Origin: Rhizopus sp. PT2906
Taxonomy: Eukaryota; Mucoromycota; Mucoromycetes; Mucorales; Rhizopodaceae
NCBI GenBank assembly: GCA_025529335.1
Contig: JAMYHX010000027.1
Location: forward strand, 109,646-173,645
DNA: 64,000 nt
Reading direction: 5' to 3'
A program made the translations under genes and the position numbers. Shown piece after piece: positions 10,790 to 23,152 of this stretch (positions are counted from its first letter, which is position 1; each line of letters starts with the position of its first letter). The notes beneath the pieces are model-generated. The model was not told the origin of the DNA. It did not search any database and was given only the letters and a program-made list of their open reading frames with translations.

Positions 10790-12780
10790 GAATACGCTTG
10801 CAACAAAACGGGAAAGTAGAAAGTTACAAGCGCTCTAACTGGAGTAGATATCTCTACTTTGTCCCAATTTTTCTTTTAAATAAACTGTATAATTATCTAT
10901 TCATAGCTCTATAAAGTTATTGGTAATATATTGTTGTGTATAGTAACAATTAGCAAATGTGTTGCTGATGGTGTAAAGATGTTCTAGCAGACAATTTCTC
11001 AAAAACATACTTTATCTTAATGAAGCTGAAAAAATATGGCTTTTCTCTAAAGACCAAAAGCCCATTTTGACAGTGACCTTTAGCCTATTGTTTTTTACCG
11101 GTGATCAAAAAGGTGGCGTTTAGTGGCTCTCTTTGTTTACATAACAGTAGTCAAAGCATGCCTTTGTCGTCTTCAATGTATTAATGGCCGCTTGACTTTG
11201 CTCAAAAATGTACATGGAGGGTATGAAGACTGCGTTTGGTGGAGATGCTTGTCAATTGGAGAGAAAGTGTTGAGTTTTTAAAAACCTTTGGGCTTTTTCC
11301 GTATTAGCGTAGTCTTTACTACACTCTCTAAAACATTTTATGGTTCGGCTTATCATTCAAGCATTGATATGAAGTATAAGGGAACGTATAAATATGCTTG
11401 ATCTATAAGAAACCCGAAACTATTCTAATCCTTTTTTAAGAGTAAGGTTACAATAGACGAAGATCAATTAAGGAAGTGACATTTTATTCCGAGCTAGCGG
11501 CACACTCTGTTATTATAAAGGTCTCGTACAGAGTAAAAATATTTGCATAAGAAAGAATGTTTTGCTATGATACTTAAAGTGCTCAAGAAGTAAGGATATA
11601 ACATACAGTGTACATTAGATAGTCAACATAATCTTGCTCATTTGCAAACGTTGATCCAAAGTTACACTATCCTAAGCTATGAATGTCGCAAAAATGTCTT
11701 CATATGTGTAAATCATGCTTTTTTACAAAGGAAAAGAAAAGAAACAAACGGGATCTCTCGGAAAGAGACATTCTCACTTTTCTTGGCGTTGGTGCACCAA
11801 AGAGCTTCTTAGATCCAGACAGGCCCAAAAGAGACCACGGTCAGAGTGACGAGAGAATTACTGTGTTATGAATGGCGTGATGCGACGTATAGAGGGATGA
11901 TGTGTGGCACGTTGTAGGAAGTAACCATTTCGGATATATGTCTAGTTAGGGTATTCGGTTGAACTAGGGTTGTTCCTGAGTACAACTGACATGGAAACAA
12001 AGGTATAACAAAGTAAAAGAGAATAGAGTAATGTAAAAATCGATAAGCAATTAGTCGTAAATAAGCCATGAACATGTCCTCTTTTAGGTTATTGGAAATA
12101 TTATGCATGACTACCCTTGATTTCTCCATATTAACAAACTCTTTCAAAGAGTGATTCAAGTTGGCCGTGCAACCACTAGGATAGATGGTCTGTGTTCGAG
12201 TTACAATGAGTAACCATCGTGCGAAACGAGTATTCTTAGATACCAATAGAAAATAACAGCAACCAACATTCTGTTGCATAAAAATTTAGGCTGATTTAAG
12301 CATAATAATACTCGAAAAGTAATTAGATTCCCGTATGTAGGAAGTATTCAAGGGAAGGGTTTTGATCACTATTATGGTAATGTTTACTATGCTCTATTTT
12401 ACATGGCTTGTTTTTGAAATAAAAGAAGGCGATACCTTTTATGTATAGATGGTGTTGGTGTCAATGTTAATGTTGTTCGATAAATGCTAGCTCTTGTGGT
12501 ACAAACGGTGAATGTGTACTGTAAAACAAGGAGTAACCGTTACGACATACTAAGCAAGTAAAAAGAAAGAACTGGATCTTATCTTATCGTGAGAGAAATG
12601 GCACTTGAGTCAATGAGAGATAAAGTATTAATGGGTATAATAATGGTAGTCAACTGTCCCTTGATCTTTTTACGAGAAAAAGAAAATGACACTCCTTTTA
12701 TGGTCGACGAAATACAGGGGGTAAAGAGAAACGGCTCTTTGTGTGAAACACCTAGGGATGGGCTTTCGAATCGCGTCTAG
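10790..12780. other. 2 kb gene desert
   Basis: AT-rich, scattered short frames on both strands, none with domain-like content, splice-consistent extension or a clear start. The frames at 11866-12279 (-) and 12589-12780 (+) look random. Confidence 0.45.
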
Positions 12781-12796
12781 ACAGCGAATGAGAAAT

Positions 12797-12807
12797 TTAT
12801 ATATAAA
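12797..12807 (+). promoter_or_regulatory. TATA-box-like element of the small secreted protein gene
   Basis: TTTATATATAAAG about 115 bp upstream of the start codon, the only strong TATA match at a suitable distance. A second AT-repeat at 12896-12910 lies too close to the ATG to act as a TATA box. Confidence 0.4.
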
Positions 12808-12917
12808 GGAGGGATGTTTTTCAGCATTTTTCAAATCATTATCATTCAAACAAACCAATCAATCAGGGTAATTAATTCTATCATAGGGAGTGCTTTTATA
12901 TATATATATTAATCATT

Positions 12918-13169
12918 ATGCTACAGTCTTTTTTTATCATGCGTTCTATCATTGCTATCATTTTCTTCTGTCTTGTTGCTGCAGTCGTTGCTTTTCCCTC
13001 TGACCCTCGTCCCGTTTGCTCCAAAAATGTAGTTTGCCCTGTCGGTTTCAAGTGCCAAACCGAAGAAGCCACTGGAGACTGTATCTGCTGTCCCCACTGT
13101 GCTCCACCTGGTCGATCCGATCTTCGTTGCAAGATTCCTTGTAGAAAGTGTACCTTTAAAGACGAATAA
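12918..13169 (+). CDS. Small secreted cysteine-rich protein, 83 aa
   Basis: Single exon. The N-terminus is a clear signal peptide (MRSIIAIIFFCLVAAVVA from the second Met at 12939; the first Met adds seven residues), probably cleaved before FPSDP. The mature part, about 58 residues, has ten cysteines with spacing C-x5-C-x5-C-x8-C-x-C-C-x2-C-x9-C-x3-C-x2-C, which suggests five disulfides. The first half (CSKNVVCPVGFKC) is loosely reminiscent of antistasin- or TIL-type protease inhibitors, but the pattern does not let me assign it. A strong TATA-like element lies upstream. Long frames on the opposite strand are shadows of the cysteine-rich codons. Likely an extracellular defence, inhibitor or effector-like protein; that role is inference. 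Confidence 0.75.
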   Translation: MLQSFFIMRSIIAIIFFCLVAAVVAFPSDPRPVCSKNVVCPVGFKCQTEEATGDCICCPHCAPPGRSDLRCKIPCRKCTFKDE

Positions 13170-14882
13170 CAAACTTTCATATTTGATCCAAAAAGCACAT
13201 TTAATTTGCAAAATCATTACTTTTCTCTCCCCCTTGCATTATTGTTTTTTTTATTTTTATTCTTATAAAATAAAATTAATTTGACATCTGTATTTATCTG
13301 TTTACTATTTTATCTGGCTACAGTGTTCAGCCATCAAAGGAGGAGGGGATTGACTAGGCTGAAGAACGTGCATCCACTGTACTACATTAACCGGCGATCG
13401 CTTGGAAAAAGACCAAAAAAAGAAAAACACCAGAGTAGATGCCAGGTACATATTTCTCATTGGGACAAAGTAAATACCTATCATTATTTACTTATTTTGA
13501 AAGTTTATTTGTTGTTGTTTATGTGTTAAAACATAGAAGCTGTCGAATGTTTCAGCAAAAGCTATATTTAAAAAATAGGGAGATATGAATACTTATCGTC
13601 CCGTTTCTTTGTGTTGGGGATCTTCCAGTGTAATCTGTAAATTTTGCCGAAATAGATTCTCTTAAATTAGCCATACTCACTGGAGACGAGCTTAAAATTA
13701 TTCCTTGAGTAGAAAGTAATGAGATAAACATATACGTTGTCATGATCACCCTTTATAAGGGAACGTACTATGATAATGCCCGCAGGTGCATGTCTGAGAT
13801 GAGAAAGGTAAAGGTACCTTGTTGGGTTTCTGTTGGTAGAGAGACCAGATCTCTTTTTAGTGATATGCTTATGACTTTGAACAAAGGGGGGAGGGATCAT
13901 GTGCAAATAATGATACTTAATTTTTTTACACCTCAAGGCAATGTCTATTTGTAAGCACCAATAAAGTAACTCTTTCCCAGACAATGTCTGATAATGAATC
14001 AGCTATATTACTTTAGATTATTTATGCTTACTGAGTCCCCTTAATAAAGGAAAGCAATATTGATAGATTTCCAATCTGTAAACGTTGTATACGACAATGT
14101 TTATCAGTTTAATATATTTGACATTGGCCAATGCTCAATGATAGAATAGGATGCTGTTACTGAAAAGTGATTAAATGAAGCACAGGAGTTATCAATGATT
14201 GTGTAATTCATAAGCTTCTGTAGCATAATATTAGGGATTCCATAGGCATAAGCTCAATTAATCTCGATATGCCAGTTTAAATAATCAGATCAAGAAAAGA
14301 GGAAAAGTACGCTGACTTTGAATTGTAAACTGTCAATTCGTAAGGCCTTTCATTGTTATCTGATTTAATAAATACAATAACTTTTCTATTATCCTCTTAT
14401 TTATTATCTGAATACTTTTTATTCTTTTACTTTCAAAATAAATGCTTCATTTTTTAACAACAAATTGCAAACAAAAGTGAGTCAAAGATGGGTAAAAGTT
14501 TCAATTTTTATCATTGTAACATTTTTTTAAACTAAGCTTTTGTTAGTCAACAGATCAAAAAACTGTTTGCTCTGTCAAACATGGTGTATGTCAAGACTAA
14601 TACCTCTATTATCGCTGCTTCAAATAGACAAGTAAAACTACTAACTTCTTTTTATTAGGGTTTTCATTGATAGATGATAAACAACTGTAGCTGAGCTATC
14701 AATTCAAGATCCGGAGTGTGATCGTTACAAGGATAAAGGTTTTATCAGACAAAAAAAGAAAAATATACTTTTTTCCTTTCAGTTATCTTGTTAATCATAT
14801 ATTTTCTTTGTTTTAGATTTATTTAAAGCAAAGGAGAAATAGTCATTATATGCTTCTTCTTCTTTAGATTTGTAAATAAATC
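13170..14882. other. Intergenic, no convincing gene
   Basis: 3' UTR of the secreted protein gene followed by AT-rich sequence. The minus strand at 13740-13560 has a short hydrophobic ORF with possible splice sites (donor GTGAGT near 13681), too weak to call. The last 150 bp are T-rich and should hold the promoter of the LrgB-like gene. Confidence 0.4.
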
Positions 14883-16745
14883 ATGAAGCTATATACCAAG
14901 GCGATACATGCCATCAACCTATTTTTTGTACAGCAAGTACCTGCATATATTCATAATTTACCTAGAATTAGACAGCATCTTGTACGATGGACACTGAATA
15001 TACTATATTTTGTCATTGGATTACTATTCAATTGGGCAGTTAGTGCAGTACTTCGTCAAATGCCACATATGCATCAATTCCCTTCAAACGTCGCAGGCAT
15101 GATTGTGGTCTTCTTTTTGCTCATCTGCGCTCATGCAATCCTTCCGACATACACCGACAAGTTTGTTCAATTGATAGACCCTTACTCTTCTTTTGCTCTG
15201 AGGAGTATGAACATCATGTTTGTGCCTGCCGTAGTTGAAATGGTACAAAACTCACCAACACCTGGTCCTGAAGTAGGCAGAATGATCTGTGTCTTCAGTA
15301 AGTGACGTTTGGACAGTATCTTTTTAATGTATTTCTCACATAACGATTATAGTGGTCGGGTACTTTATCGGGTTCATCATTACGACCTTCTTGGTTCGTG
15401 TCTCTCGCTTCTTGATCTTTTATCTTTTCGACTTTGGCAAAGAAGCTTCCATGTCCAACCTGCTCTCTGGAGAAAAGACCGAAATGCATACCAACAGGGT
15501 ATTGAAGGAAGAATCTGTAGCAATCGATATACCAGAAGCCATCAGACAGGAGGCAAATGAACTTGTTATCGTGCCATCAAACGATATGCGAAACCTATCG
15601 GGTGATGCAATCTCTTCAAATACAGTAACCGATCGCTCTTCGTATCTGGATAATCATGTACACAGTCATGGCTGTTGTTGTAGTAACAGTTCTGCTCAAA
15701 CGTATATTGCTCCCTCCAAACATAGACATGGTCCACTACATAGCTTTGCTGTATGGTGTATGAAGGAATCCAATTTCGACGACCTTTCCTTCTTTCTGAT
15801 GTTTTGCTTTTGTGCTTTTATATTCCTACCGCTTCCCGAAAACAATCCGGCCATGCCCTTCTTTAGGCTCTTTCTCTATTTATCAATGACCGTTCTTCTA
15901 TATTCTGCCTCCTGTAGACTTCCACCAAAGTTTCGTATTATCTTTCATCCTATCATTGTCACATCTGCTGCCGTTATGGCCGGTATTGCTTATTTTGAAC
16001 GTGTCAAGGGGTTCGATATCCTACACGGTGTTGGCCTGTACAAGGGCGGGATTACGTTTATCTCTCTGGTCGAGAAGACTCATGTTGACTGGCCAGGTGC
16101 CGGTGATATATTGGCAATGACAATGGATGTTTCCATCATTTCATTAGCATTCAATGTATACAAAAACAGACCAAGCTTGGCTCGCCAGGTAACACCAAAA
16201 AAATGAAATAATAATTGCTCCTTTAATCGCTCATTTGTTTCTCTTAGTGGATCGTTGTTATCATCTCTATCGCTCCTGTTGCCTTTTTAGTCATGTTCAT
16301 TACACCAATGTTTGCTCATGCTATTGGTTGTACACCCGATAATAGTCTTGTCTGGAGCTCTAGATCTGTGACAACCGCGATTGGTATCGTCATCAGTCGG
16401 GTTTTAGGAGCAAATCAAAGTGTGGTTACATGTATTATTGTCTTTACTGGGATCATGGGCCCCATCTTTGGTCCTATCTTGTTCAAGATCACTCGAGTGA
16501 AAGAAGGTAAAGGACAAGCTGTTATCAATATAAAGCGTTACTTAGTTTTTATAGATGATTACATGACAATTGGCATCACTATGGGAAGTCACTCTCATGG
16601 CGTTGGTACGGCATATCTCATAAGTAAAAACCCAAAAGCAAGTGGTATGTCTTCTATTGCTTTTGCAATATTTGGTACTTTAGGTGTTGTTGTAGCGTCT
16701 ATTCCAGCCCTCTCAGATACCATCAAAAGACTATCAGGATTCTAA
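14883..16745 (+). CDS. LrgA/LrgB (CidA/CidB)-like multi-pass membrane protein
   Basis: Fungal relative of bacterial LrgA/LrgB holin-like proteins; the plant fusion PLGG1 exports glycolate/glycerate from plastids. Function in fungi is not established. Exons 14883-15297, 15353-16188 and 16248-16506 plus 16555-16745; the last intron (16507-16554) is 48 bp and leaves the frame open if retained, so the product is 566 aa (spliced) or 582 aa. The N-terminal LrgA-like part has about four membrane segments. A cytosolic loop (about residues 190-280) contains HVHSHGCCC and KHRHG clusters. The C-terminal LrgB part shows SSRSVTTAIGIVIS, GIMGPIFGP and the hallmark GSHSHGVGTA. It converges with the Sec39 gene, stop codons 48 bp apart. 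Confidence 0.85.
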
Positions 16746-16793
16746 AATTTTGTAGATTATCATAAAAATAAACAATTTATGTATTAATATGAA

Positions 16794-19579
16794 CTAGAAT
16801 AACCAACTGCCCACAACGTTTCGAACAATATCTCGCTTTCGTTTTCCACCTTCCGTTTGCTCTCCACTTGTGCCAGCTAGCAGATCGCCAAGACTCCACT
16901 GCTTGGTAGCATTCTGTAAAAGACCTTGCCAGTTGGATGCTGACTCTGTATTGGTTTCATAGCGGTCTGCATCCAGTTGTGCCAAATCAATCTGACTTGG
17001 CTTTGTTGCATCCAGTTCACGCCACGCGGCCAGCACGTCTCGTAAATGCTCGGCAGGACTTAGAGACATTGCCATTGACAGCACATTTAATCTTCTACTC
17101 ACATCGTCAAATGACTTTAGCTTGCCCAAGTTGAAACAGATCTGCCAAACAGTATGGTCCACTTGGTCATTATACGCCTTGGGATGCTTGGTTGATTTGT
17201 TCAAAGCCATTTCCACTGCAATTTGGCAAAGTTTGTAAGACTGCAAATAGTCTTCTTCTACAAGTGCAGCACTGGCCAACATAGAAATTGCCTTCACTTT
17301 TGCAAGCGTGTCGTCCTCATTATATCCCAATCTTGTCACAAGTTGCAGCACTTTTTCGTGGTGGTTGTAAATATCTCGTTTAATGTTTAGAAGTTTGGAT
17401 ATAAATTCCAGTCGATTACTGGATTGCCGTATCTGAATTGGCATCAAGCTGATTCCAGGTTGATGTTGCACCCTATATTCTGCAATAAGTGTATGAGCAG
17501 CTTCGATTAGACCCATTTCTTTTTTTATTTGTGTTGTAGGAGGAAGGATCTTGAGGCAATCCCAGGCTTGTTTTAAATCACCAGAATACATGTCTCCTGA
17601 TGTTGCATTATCAAAGAATTCTCTTTCGGCATCTATGACTAGTTTTTCAGCTTTTGTTATATCTATCAGCTTATTTCTTCCTAATATCAATTCTTTGGCA
17701 AGCTTAAATCCTATATAGGATGGAGGTTAGTTATCATTCTCTCATTCTTTTTATTTGTTACTTGATATCACTTACGTCCGCATCTTAATAATGAACTAAA
17801 GAATACCTCCAAAACTTCTTCAGAGTCCAGTTTTCCAAAGACGCCTTTTCCACCATCTTGCAATCGAAGCATATCATCAAGCAATTCGCGCCAATCATCG
17901 TCTTGATCGAAGCGAGCACCTCCTGATTCTACACCACCAGCTGCCTGACTTGCTATACGTATACACAACTGTCGCTGTGAACTGACTGGCTGATCTTCCA
18001 AGTACCAACGGAGAGGTACATACGTATGGTATCTAGCGAGCATCTCAGCTGAACTAAGGTGACCTTGCAGGGTATCCATCATCTTGGTCAGACCAAAGGG
18101 TCCGGCCTCTTGAAGGGCCGTAAATATACCTAAGGGAGTGCTTGCGTATGGTAAAATAGTTGCCATATCTGTTACTTCCTTATCTTGCTGGGGGGTATCT
18201 GAAAAGATAGGAAGACATTCAAATAGACGCACCAAGTATTCCATATGTGAGCCATCACTAGAATAAATAATGGAAAGAACAAGCCTGGAGAGGTCAAAGT
18301 TGTCCTTGATCACACGATCTTCAGTTGACAAAGTTGGTTTTGAGTGCTCACAGATCAAACAGCATCGGTCAAGATGGTCGGGAGTTGCTTGTGTACCAAG
18401 CAACCATCGGTGCAACAAGAACTCTGCCTTTTCCTCATCCTCGTATTCTTGTATTTTTCTGCTCTTACACACTTCGATCCACGGTAAGGCAAGTCGAAGC
18501 ATATCGTCTATGATTGTCTTTGAGCTTGTGTTGTGTAATAATCCTTCCAACACTTCATAATTTGATAACTCTCGAAATTTACTCAAGTTAATGAATCTGT
18601 TGTCGTTGGAAGAGTAGACATATTTACATAGCCACTCATACTCTGCTAGCTTAGATTCTATGCCAGTGACTCCCATCACTTGGGCGTATCGACTAATCTC
18701 TAAAGCGTGGGTGCTCAAACCAATGGCATCTGCTGCATCAGCACGTTCCATATACCAATCGGCAATGACTTTCAGAGAGGTCGGGTAGTCTGTGGATTGA
18801 ATACTATCGTGTAGTGTTTTTAAATAGGCAGCCTTTTCTGGCACATCAAGTCGGATCAGATCCTGTACCCAATCCTGCTCTACAACATCCAACTCTGATC
18901 TCCAAGGCTCCTGTAACCACGGATCTTCGTGATCATTTGTGACGTGAGGTAAGTCAAAACTGCTCGGATCGGCTGTCTCTGGTATCTGTGAAAGAATGAA
19001 TAGTCGGTAAGGAAGAAGCTGTTTGCCGTGATGCATAAACAATGCATCGAGCATAATATTATTCTCTTCTCTAGCTGATTCGATAGCCAAAGCAATCAAA
19101 TTGCAATCACGAAACTGACTGTAGGCTTCAGCAAAAGACCCTTTGTCGGTTAAGCTTGGCCATATCTTGATTATGGTTTCTAAGCGATCCGAGTATTGCA
19201 AAAAATAATGTCGCGTTCGTAGCCAAGTGAGCTCTTGTGTCGTTGGTGTGTATTGTGGATCGAGTTTTGCTATAATCGCCTCTGTCTGTTTCATGGCACA
19301 TTCTTTTCCTAGTTTAATAATCTTTTTTTGCACATTGGGTTCATCTACCACTGTATTTAAGCATTGAACAGCTACCCAAGCATCGTCGTCTTTCACAAGT
19401 GTCAACAGTTCAAGATCGCTTTCTTGAATGTGTGTTCCTTTCTGTCTTGATAATTGAGACCATTGTGCTTTATAAATGGCTGTTTTGTCAAGGCTGAGTT
19501 CTGTAGCAAGGTCAAGTGCTGCTTGGTAGTTTCCCTGATTTAGATGAATGAGAATGCCTTGAGTTGATGATTGGTCCAT
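16794..19579 (-). CDS. SEC39: Sec39/NBAS-family vesicle tethering protein, 2 exons, 906 aa
   Basis: Subunit of the Dsl1 (yeast) / NRZ (animal) complex that tethers Golgi-derived COPI vesicles at the ER. Exons 19579-17776 and 17710-16794; one 65 bp intron, phase 1, closing to a 907-codon frame. The first 150 residues have the Sec39 pattern of paired helices (GNYQAALDLATELS, TWLRTRHYFLQYSDR), followed by a long alpha-solenoid, and the second exon continues with the C-terminal helical part (LAKELILGRNKLIDITKAEK). Length is between yeast Sec39 (about 700) and animal NBAS (about 2400). The start at MDQSSTQG is preceded by a purine/pyrimidine-rich promoter. Confidence 0.85.
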
Positions 19580-19780
19580 ATTGCCCGAGTTCAGACAAGC
19601 TGTAAAAAAAGAAAAAGAAAAAGAAAAAGACCGCTTTTGAACCCGCGTTCTTTTTTATGCTGTATTTTTCTGAATACAGAAAACTACAGCAAAGTTTACT
19701 ACAACAAATGTAAAATCATGGATCAAAGCTTTCCTCAGTGTGTCATTCCAAATTATCTATTGATCTAATTTCCTGAATGC
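19580..19780. other. Sec39 upstream region
   Basis: Contains an A/G-rich run near 19600-19630 directly upstream of the minus-strand Sec39 start. It is promoter/5' UTR; the plus frame here is a shadow. Confidence 0.45.
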
Positions 19781-20060
19781 CCATGGCCCATCAAGAGCGT
19801 AGTTGTTGTATACGTTGGCGACCTGGGTTGGCTGTCTGGAGGGAGACTACGACAGTGCCCCGACATCTCAGCTGTATGCCCAACCGGTCACGCGTCATTG
19901 AATGCTGTCAGATGCATCAACTGTTATACATCCCGTTTTTCATCTTGGATCCTCTGTCATTTCTTTTCAGTAAGCCTCCTACAAGTCTTCGCGTTTTCCC
20001 AAGGTATGCTGACTCTTGGCGGTTTTATTGACCGACTATCTTCTCCATTCTCTCTGAAAT
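19781..20060 (+). mobile_element. Degenerate 3' end of a LINE-type retrotransposon ORF
   Basis: Two overlapping frames give the tail typical of fungal LINE reverse-transcriptase ORFs. One has GWLSGGRLRQCP; the other has the Cys/His block CMPNRSRVIECCQMHQLLY followed by DPLSFLFSKPP. In intact elements these lie in one frame as a C-terminal zinc-knuckle-like region, so at least one frameshift has occurred. No reverse-transcriptase core lies upstream, because the Sec39 gene begins there. The piece is a truncated relic. Confidence 0.5.
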
Positions 20061-21880
20061 AGATCAAATTCAACACGGCTACTTTCCCCAGGAAACCAAC
20101 TTTCCGGATGGCGTTTTCTGCGTTGGCTCGATGTTATCAGCTAACCTTTTAGTCTCGTTCGCCTGCGAATTACATTACCCCTTTTTTACTACTTCTGCCC
20201 ATAAATCAATAAGATGCTCAATAAGAGAATAGTACTTAACTTCCTGGAAAGAGTCTTGTTTATTTTGGGAAGGATAACCTACTTTGGATGTGATCTTTAA
20301 AGACATTGTCTTAACATGCCTACTATTTTAAGATGTGCACGACCACTTAGAGGGTTGTCTCTAAGAAAAATGATAAACGTAATTTCGAGCATAAAAACGC
20401 TCCAAGAAACTAAGAGAGCTATAAATGTAGTTTGAGTATGTGTGAAATGGGATACATCGTATCATTAATACGTCAATTAATCTATTGATAAAAACGATAA
20501 TCAAACACTATCAGCCATGAAAAAGATAGCTTGAAATATACGAACCATTGTGGTTATGGCCTCGCTGTTTATTTAGCACAACTAGGCGGGATGCTTTTAG
20601 CGCAAATTGTAGGATTTGTACTAATTTCGCAAATACTCCTTAAATGATTACAATTAAAAAATATCGCATAAGTTACATTGATGAGGACAAAGAGAACCAT
20701 GAAGAGGGTGATAAGAAAGGTGTAGATGACCTCATTTTAGTTTGATTAATGATTCTTTATTCCTCGAAAAATTGCTCTGTATTTATATCTTTTCAATTGC
20801 TGATCTAAAGGGGGGACTATCCCTTAATTCTCTTTGGCGTGTGCGCTCTACTCAAACAGTCATATTTACTTTCTGCTTTGTGCTCTATATTTAATAGACT
20901 GGCTAGACTTTCTATCTGCTGCGGCAACTAACTCAAAGGCTGTCTTGGTAATCCCTTTCGCTAAAAGCGCTTCGATAAGAAAACGTAAATTTTGTAGTCA
21001 TGCAAACTCTACACAGGCTAATTAATCCAAAATAGGAACTTACAAGATAGCAAGTTTCTCTAAGGCATTGGAGTCAAACAGTCCAACAGCTAATGCAAGC
21101 AGTCATTACAAAGCAACCAAAAGCCATTACTGCTTAAACAGACATTTAAAGACTGTGCCTTCAGTTAGTGAATAAAGAAAGTATATTTATTGATTAAAAA
21201 AGAGATCAGCAAAACACAAGACATCAACTAAATATTAATATAAACACTTACAGAAAACACAAATAATGAGAAGTTAAATATATATTATTTGCATATATGT
21301 GTTTATTCATATAACCAAAAAGTAATTGGAGATCAACAGACTGTGGAGTGCTTCTGAGCCCTTGGATAGATCGATTGTCTTACTCGACAGCCCATCCAAC
21401 ATTTACATTTAATCATAGTAACGAGGAACAAGGCATTTTTGAGAACCTGAAGCGTTTTAAGGGTTCACTGCAGAATCATCAGAACAAGCCATGTTGAAAT
21501 AAATAAGAATGTTGCACATAGGTGATACTCTATCCATCAATAGCTGGTTTTAGTTTTTTGCCTACATTGAACAGCCAATAGCATCAATAGAAGTGAAGAG
21601 TAATGTGTAAGCTTTAAGAAACATGTTTAATTGAAAGAAAGAATATAAAACTAATCAGCTGTGACAAAGATCTCTTTACTTCAAAAGCTAATTTATACAC
21701 TGTCTTCCTGTGCTTAGGGATGTTTCAAGGAGCCTTTGTTGATAGTCATATGCACATAAGCAAAGACACGCTATAGAAACTCATAAGCTAATAGAAAAAC
21801 GCTTTTACTGTTGTCGGAACGCATTAGCCAATAGAACATTGTCATTTGAATGATCGACTATCAACGCTTTAAAGTATTTC
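20061..21880. other. Gene desert, probable element decay
   Basis: AT-rich with many stops. The plus frame at 20834-21025 has no supporting features. I see no gene, hairpin cluster or terminal repeat that I can support. Confidence 0.4.
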
Positions 21881-21887
21881 TGGCTTA

Positions 21888-21966
21888 CCTTTTTTTTTTT
21901 CCCCTTTTTTTCTTTTTCTTTCTCTTTTCTTTCTCTTTTCTTTCTCTTTTCTTTCTCTTTTCTTTA
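21888..21966. repeat. T/C homopurine-homopyrimidine tract with CTTTCTCTTTT repeat units
   Basis: A run of T followed by at least four copies of a roughly 11 bp CTTTCTCTTTT unit. On the opposite strand it yields a Lys/Glu/Arg low-complexity frame that I do not regard as a gene. Confidence 0.8.
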
Positions 21967-23150
21967 CAGATACTCCTTGCTTTTTTTCTCCCTGTGAGGA
22001 TGCTTTGGCCTTGGCTTTGTTCCATCCTTTAGAGGACTGGACACGCTCTTTGTTCACGCTGTAACCCTAGTACGGTCATGTTGGTGATTCAAATGACTTG
22101 CAGATTCCTGGGCTGGCTACACTTGTGTGACCGACGAACCGCTCGCCCGTTATCTGTGAACAGAGAAATGCTCTCTAAGTGTGGCTACTCGAATAAATGC
22201 TTATGCTGTTACTAGGCTGTATCGAACCAAAAGCTATTTTGGGTAGTTTGCTGAGTCAAGACCATCTTCTGAGCTTGCGAGACGACTGGTAGACGAGGTT
22301 GGGGCCTATCGATAGCTACCTGTTGGCAGTCTGTCAATCCAGACTTGTCTGGGGCTGCTCAGCTTGTACTTTCTAGGTTTTTCAGATGTATAAGTTCAGT
22401 CTTGATACATCACCACTTTTTGCAAGGTATATACACCATTGACGTTCAGTGTATACCTTCTTTTTTTGGGATCATATGTACTCTTACCTTCCCGTGGTTG
22501 ATCCTGTTAATCAAGACTTTATTGTCTTGAGAACTGAAAGGAGTACGCTTTTATTATAAATAAATATAAATGAAAAAGTTGGTTAATAAATGACGCGTTT
22601 TTATTATTCATTGCCTGTGTATGAGTGAGATGAGTTGACGATAGCATCAATTATGTGCATTATTAAGAACATAAAGTAGTCTTTACACTACGCTAGAGGA
22701 TTTCCTATAGATTCCCAAAGATTTCCCTTTAGGCAACATGATGTTAAGAGAGTAGAATCATAATCAACCACAAGCAAATTTATCAAGCATGTAGACATAA
22801 GTTATGCAGTAAACTTTCAGATCATTGACTATAAATAGCCTTAGTCTATGTTGTCAGTTTGCCAACAGATGAACCAATATCAATCACGTGTAATTATGAT
22901 ACATTCGTATTTTATATCAGAGAAAGTCAACTGGGCAACCTTAGGTTAGACTTTGTTAGTGTGTGGTTGTATAGTGACAACATAGGTAGCGCCTAGAAGA
23001 AGTACGCGTAGCATTAGCCTTCTCGCATTTCTTGTATTTTTTTGCAAACATTGACAAGCTTTATTGACGACATCACAAGTAGCGGATAGAGGTAGTGCCC
23101 GTGGCATTAATTTATTTTCTGGTGCATGTAATGTTAACAAAAAAATCGTT
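21967..23150. other. GC-richer island with decayed minus-strand ORF, then desert
   Basis: Positions 22000-22380 are visibly more GC-rich than their surroundings. On the minus strand they give fragments such as RFVGHTSVASPGICKSFES and VQSSKGWNKAKAKASSQGE in broken frames, which looks like a dead element ORF. 22946-23191 (-) has another short frame. No intact gene. Confidence 0.35.
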
Positions 23151-23152
23151 GG

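Noticed and set aside
12896..13217. Two long minus-strand frames over the secreted protein gene
   Set aside because: They are shadows of cysteine-rich codons; no start context, domain or splice support.
21869..22057. Lys/Glu/Arg-rich minus-strand frame
   Set aside because: Translation of a simple T/C repeat; low complexity only.
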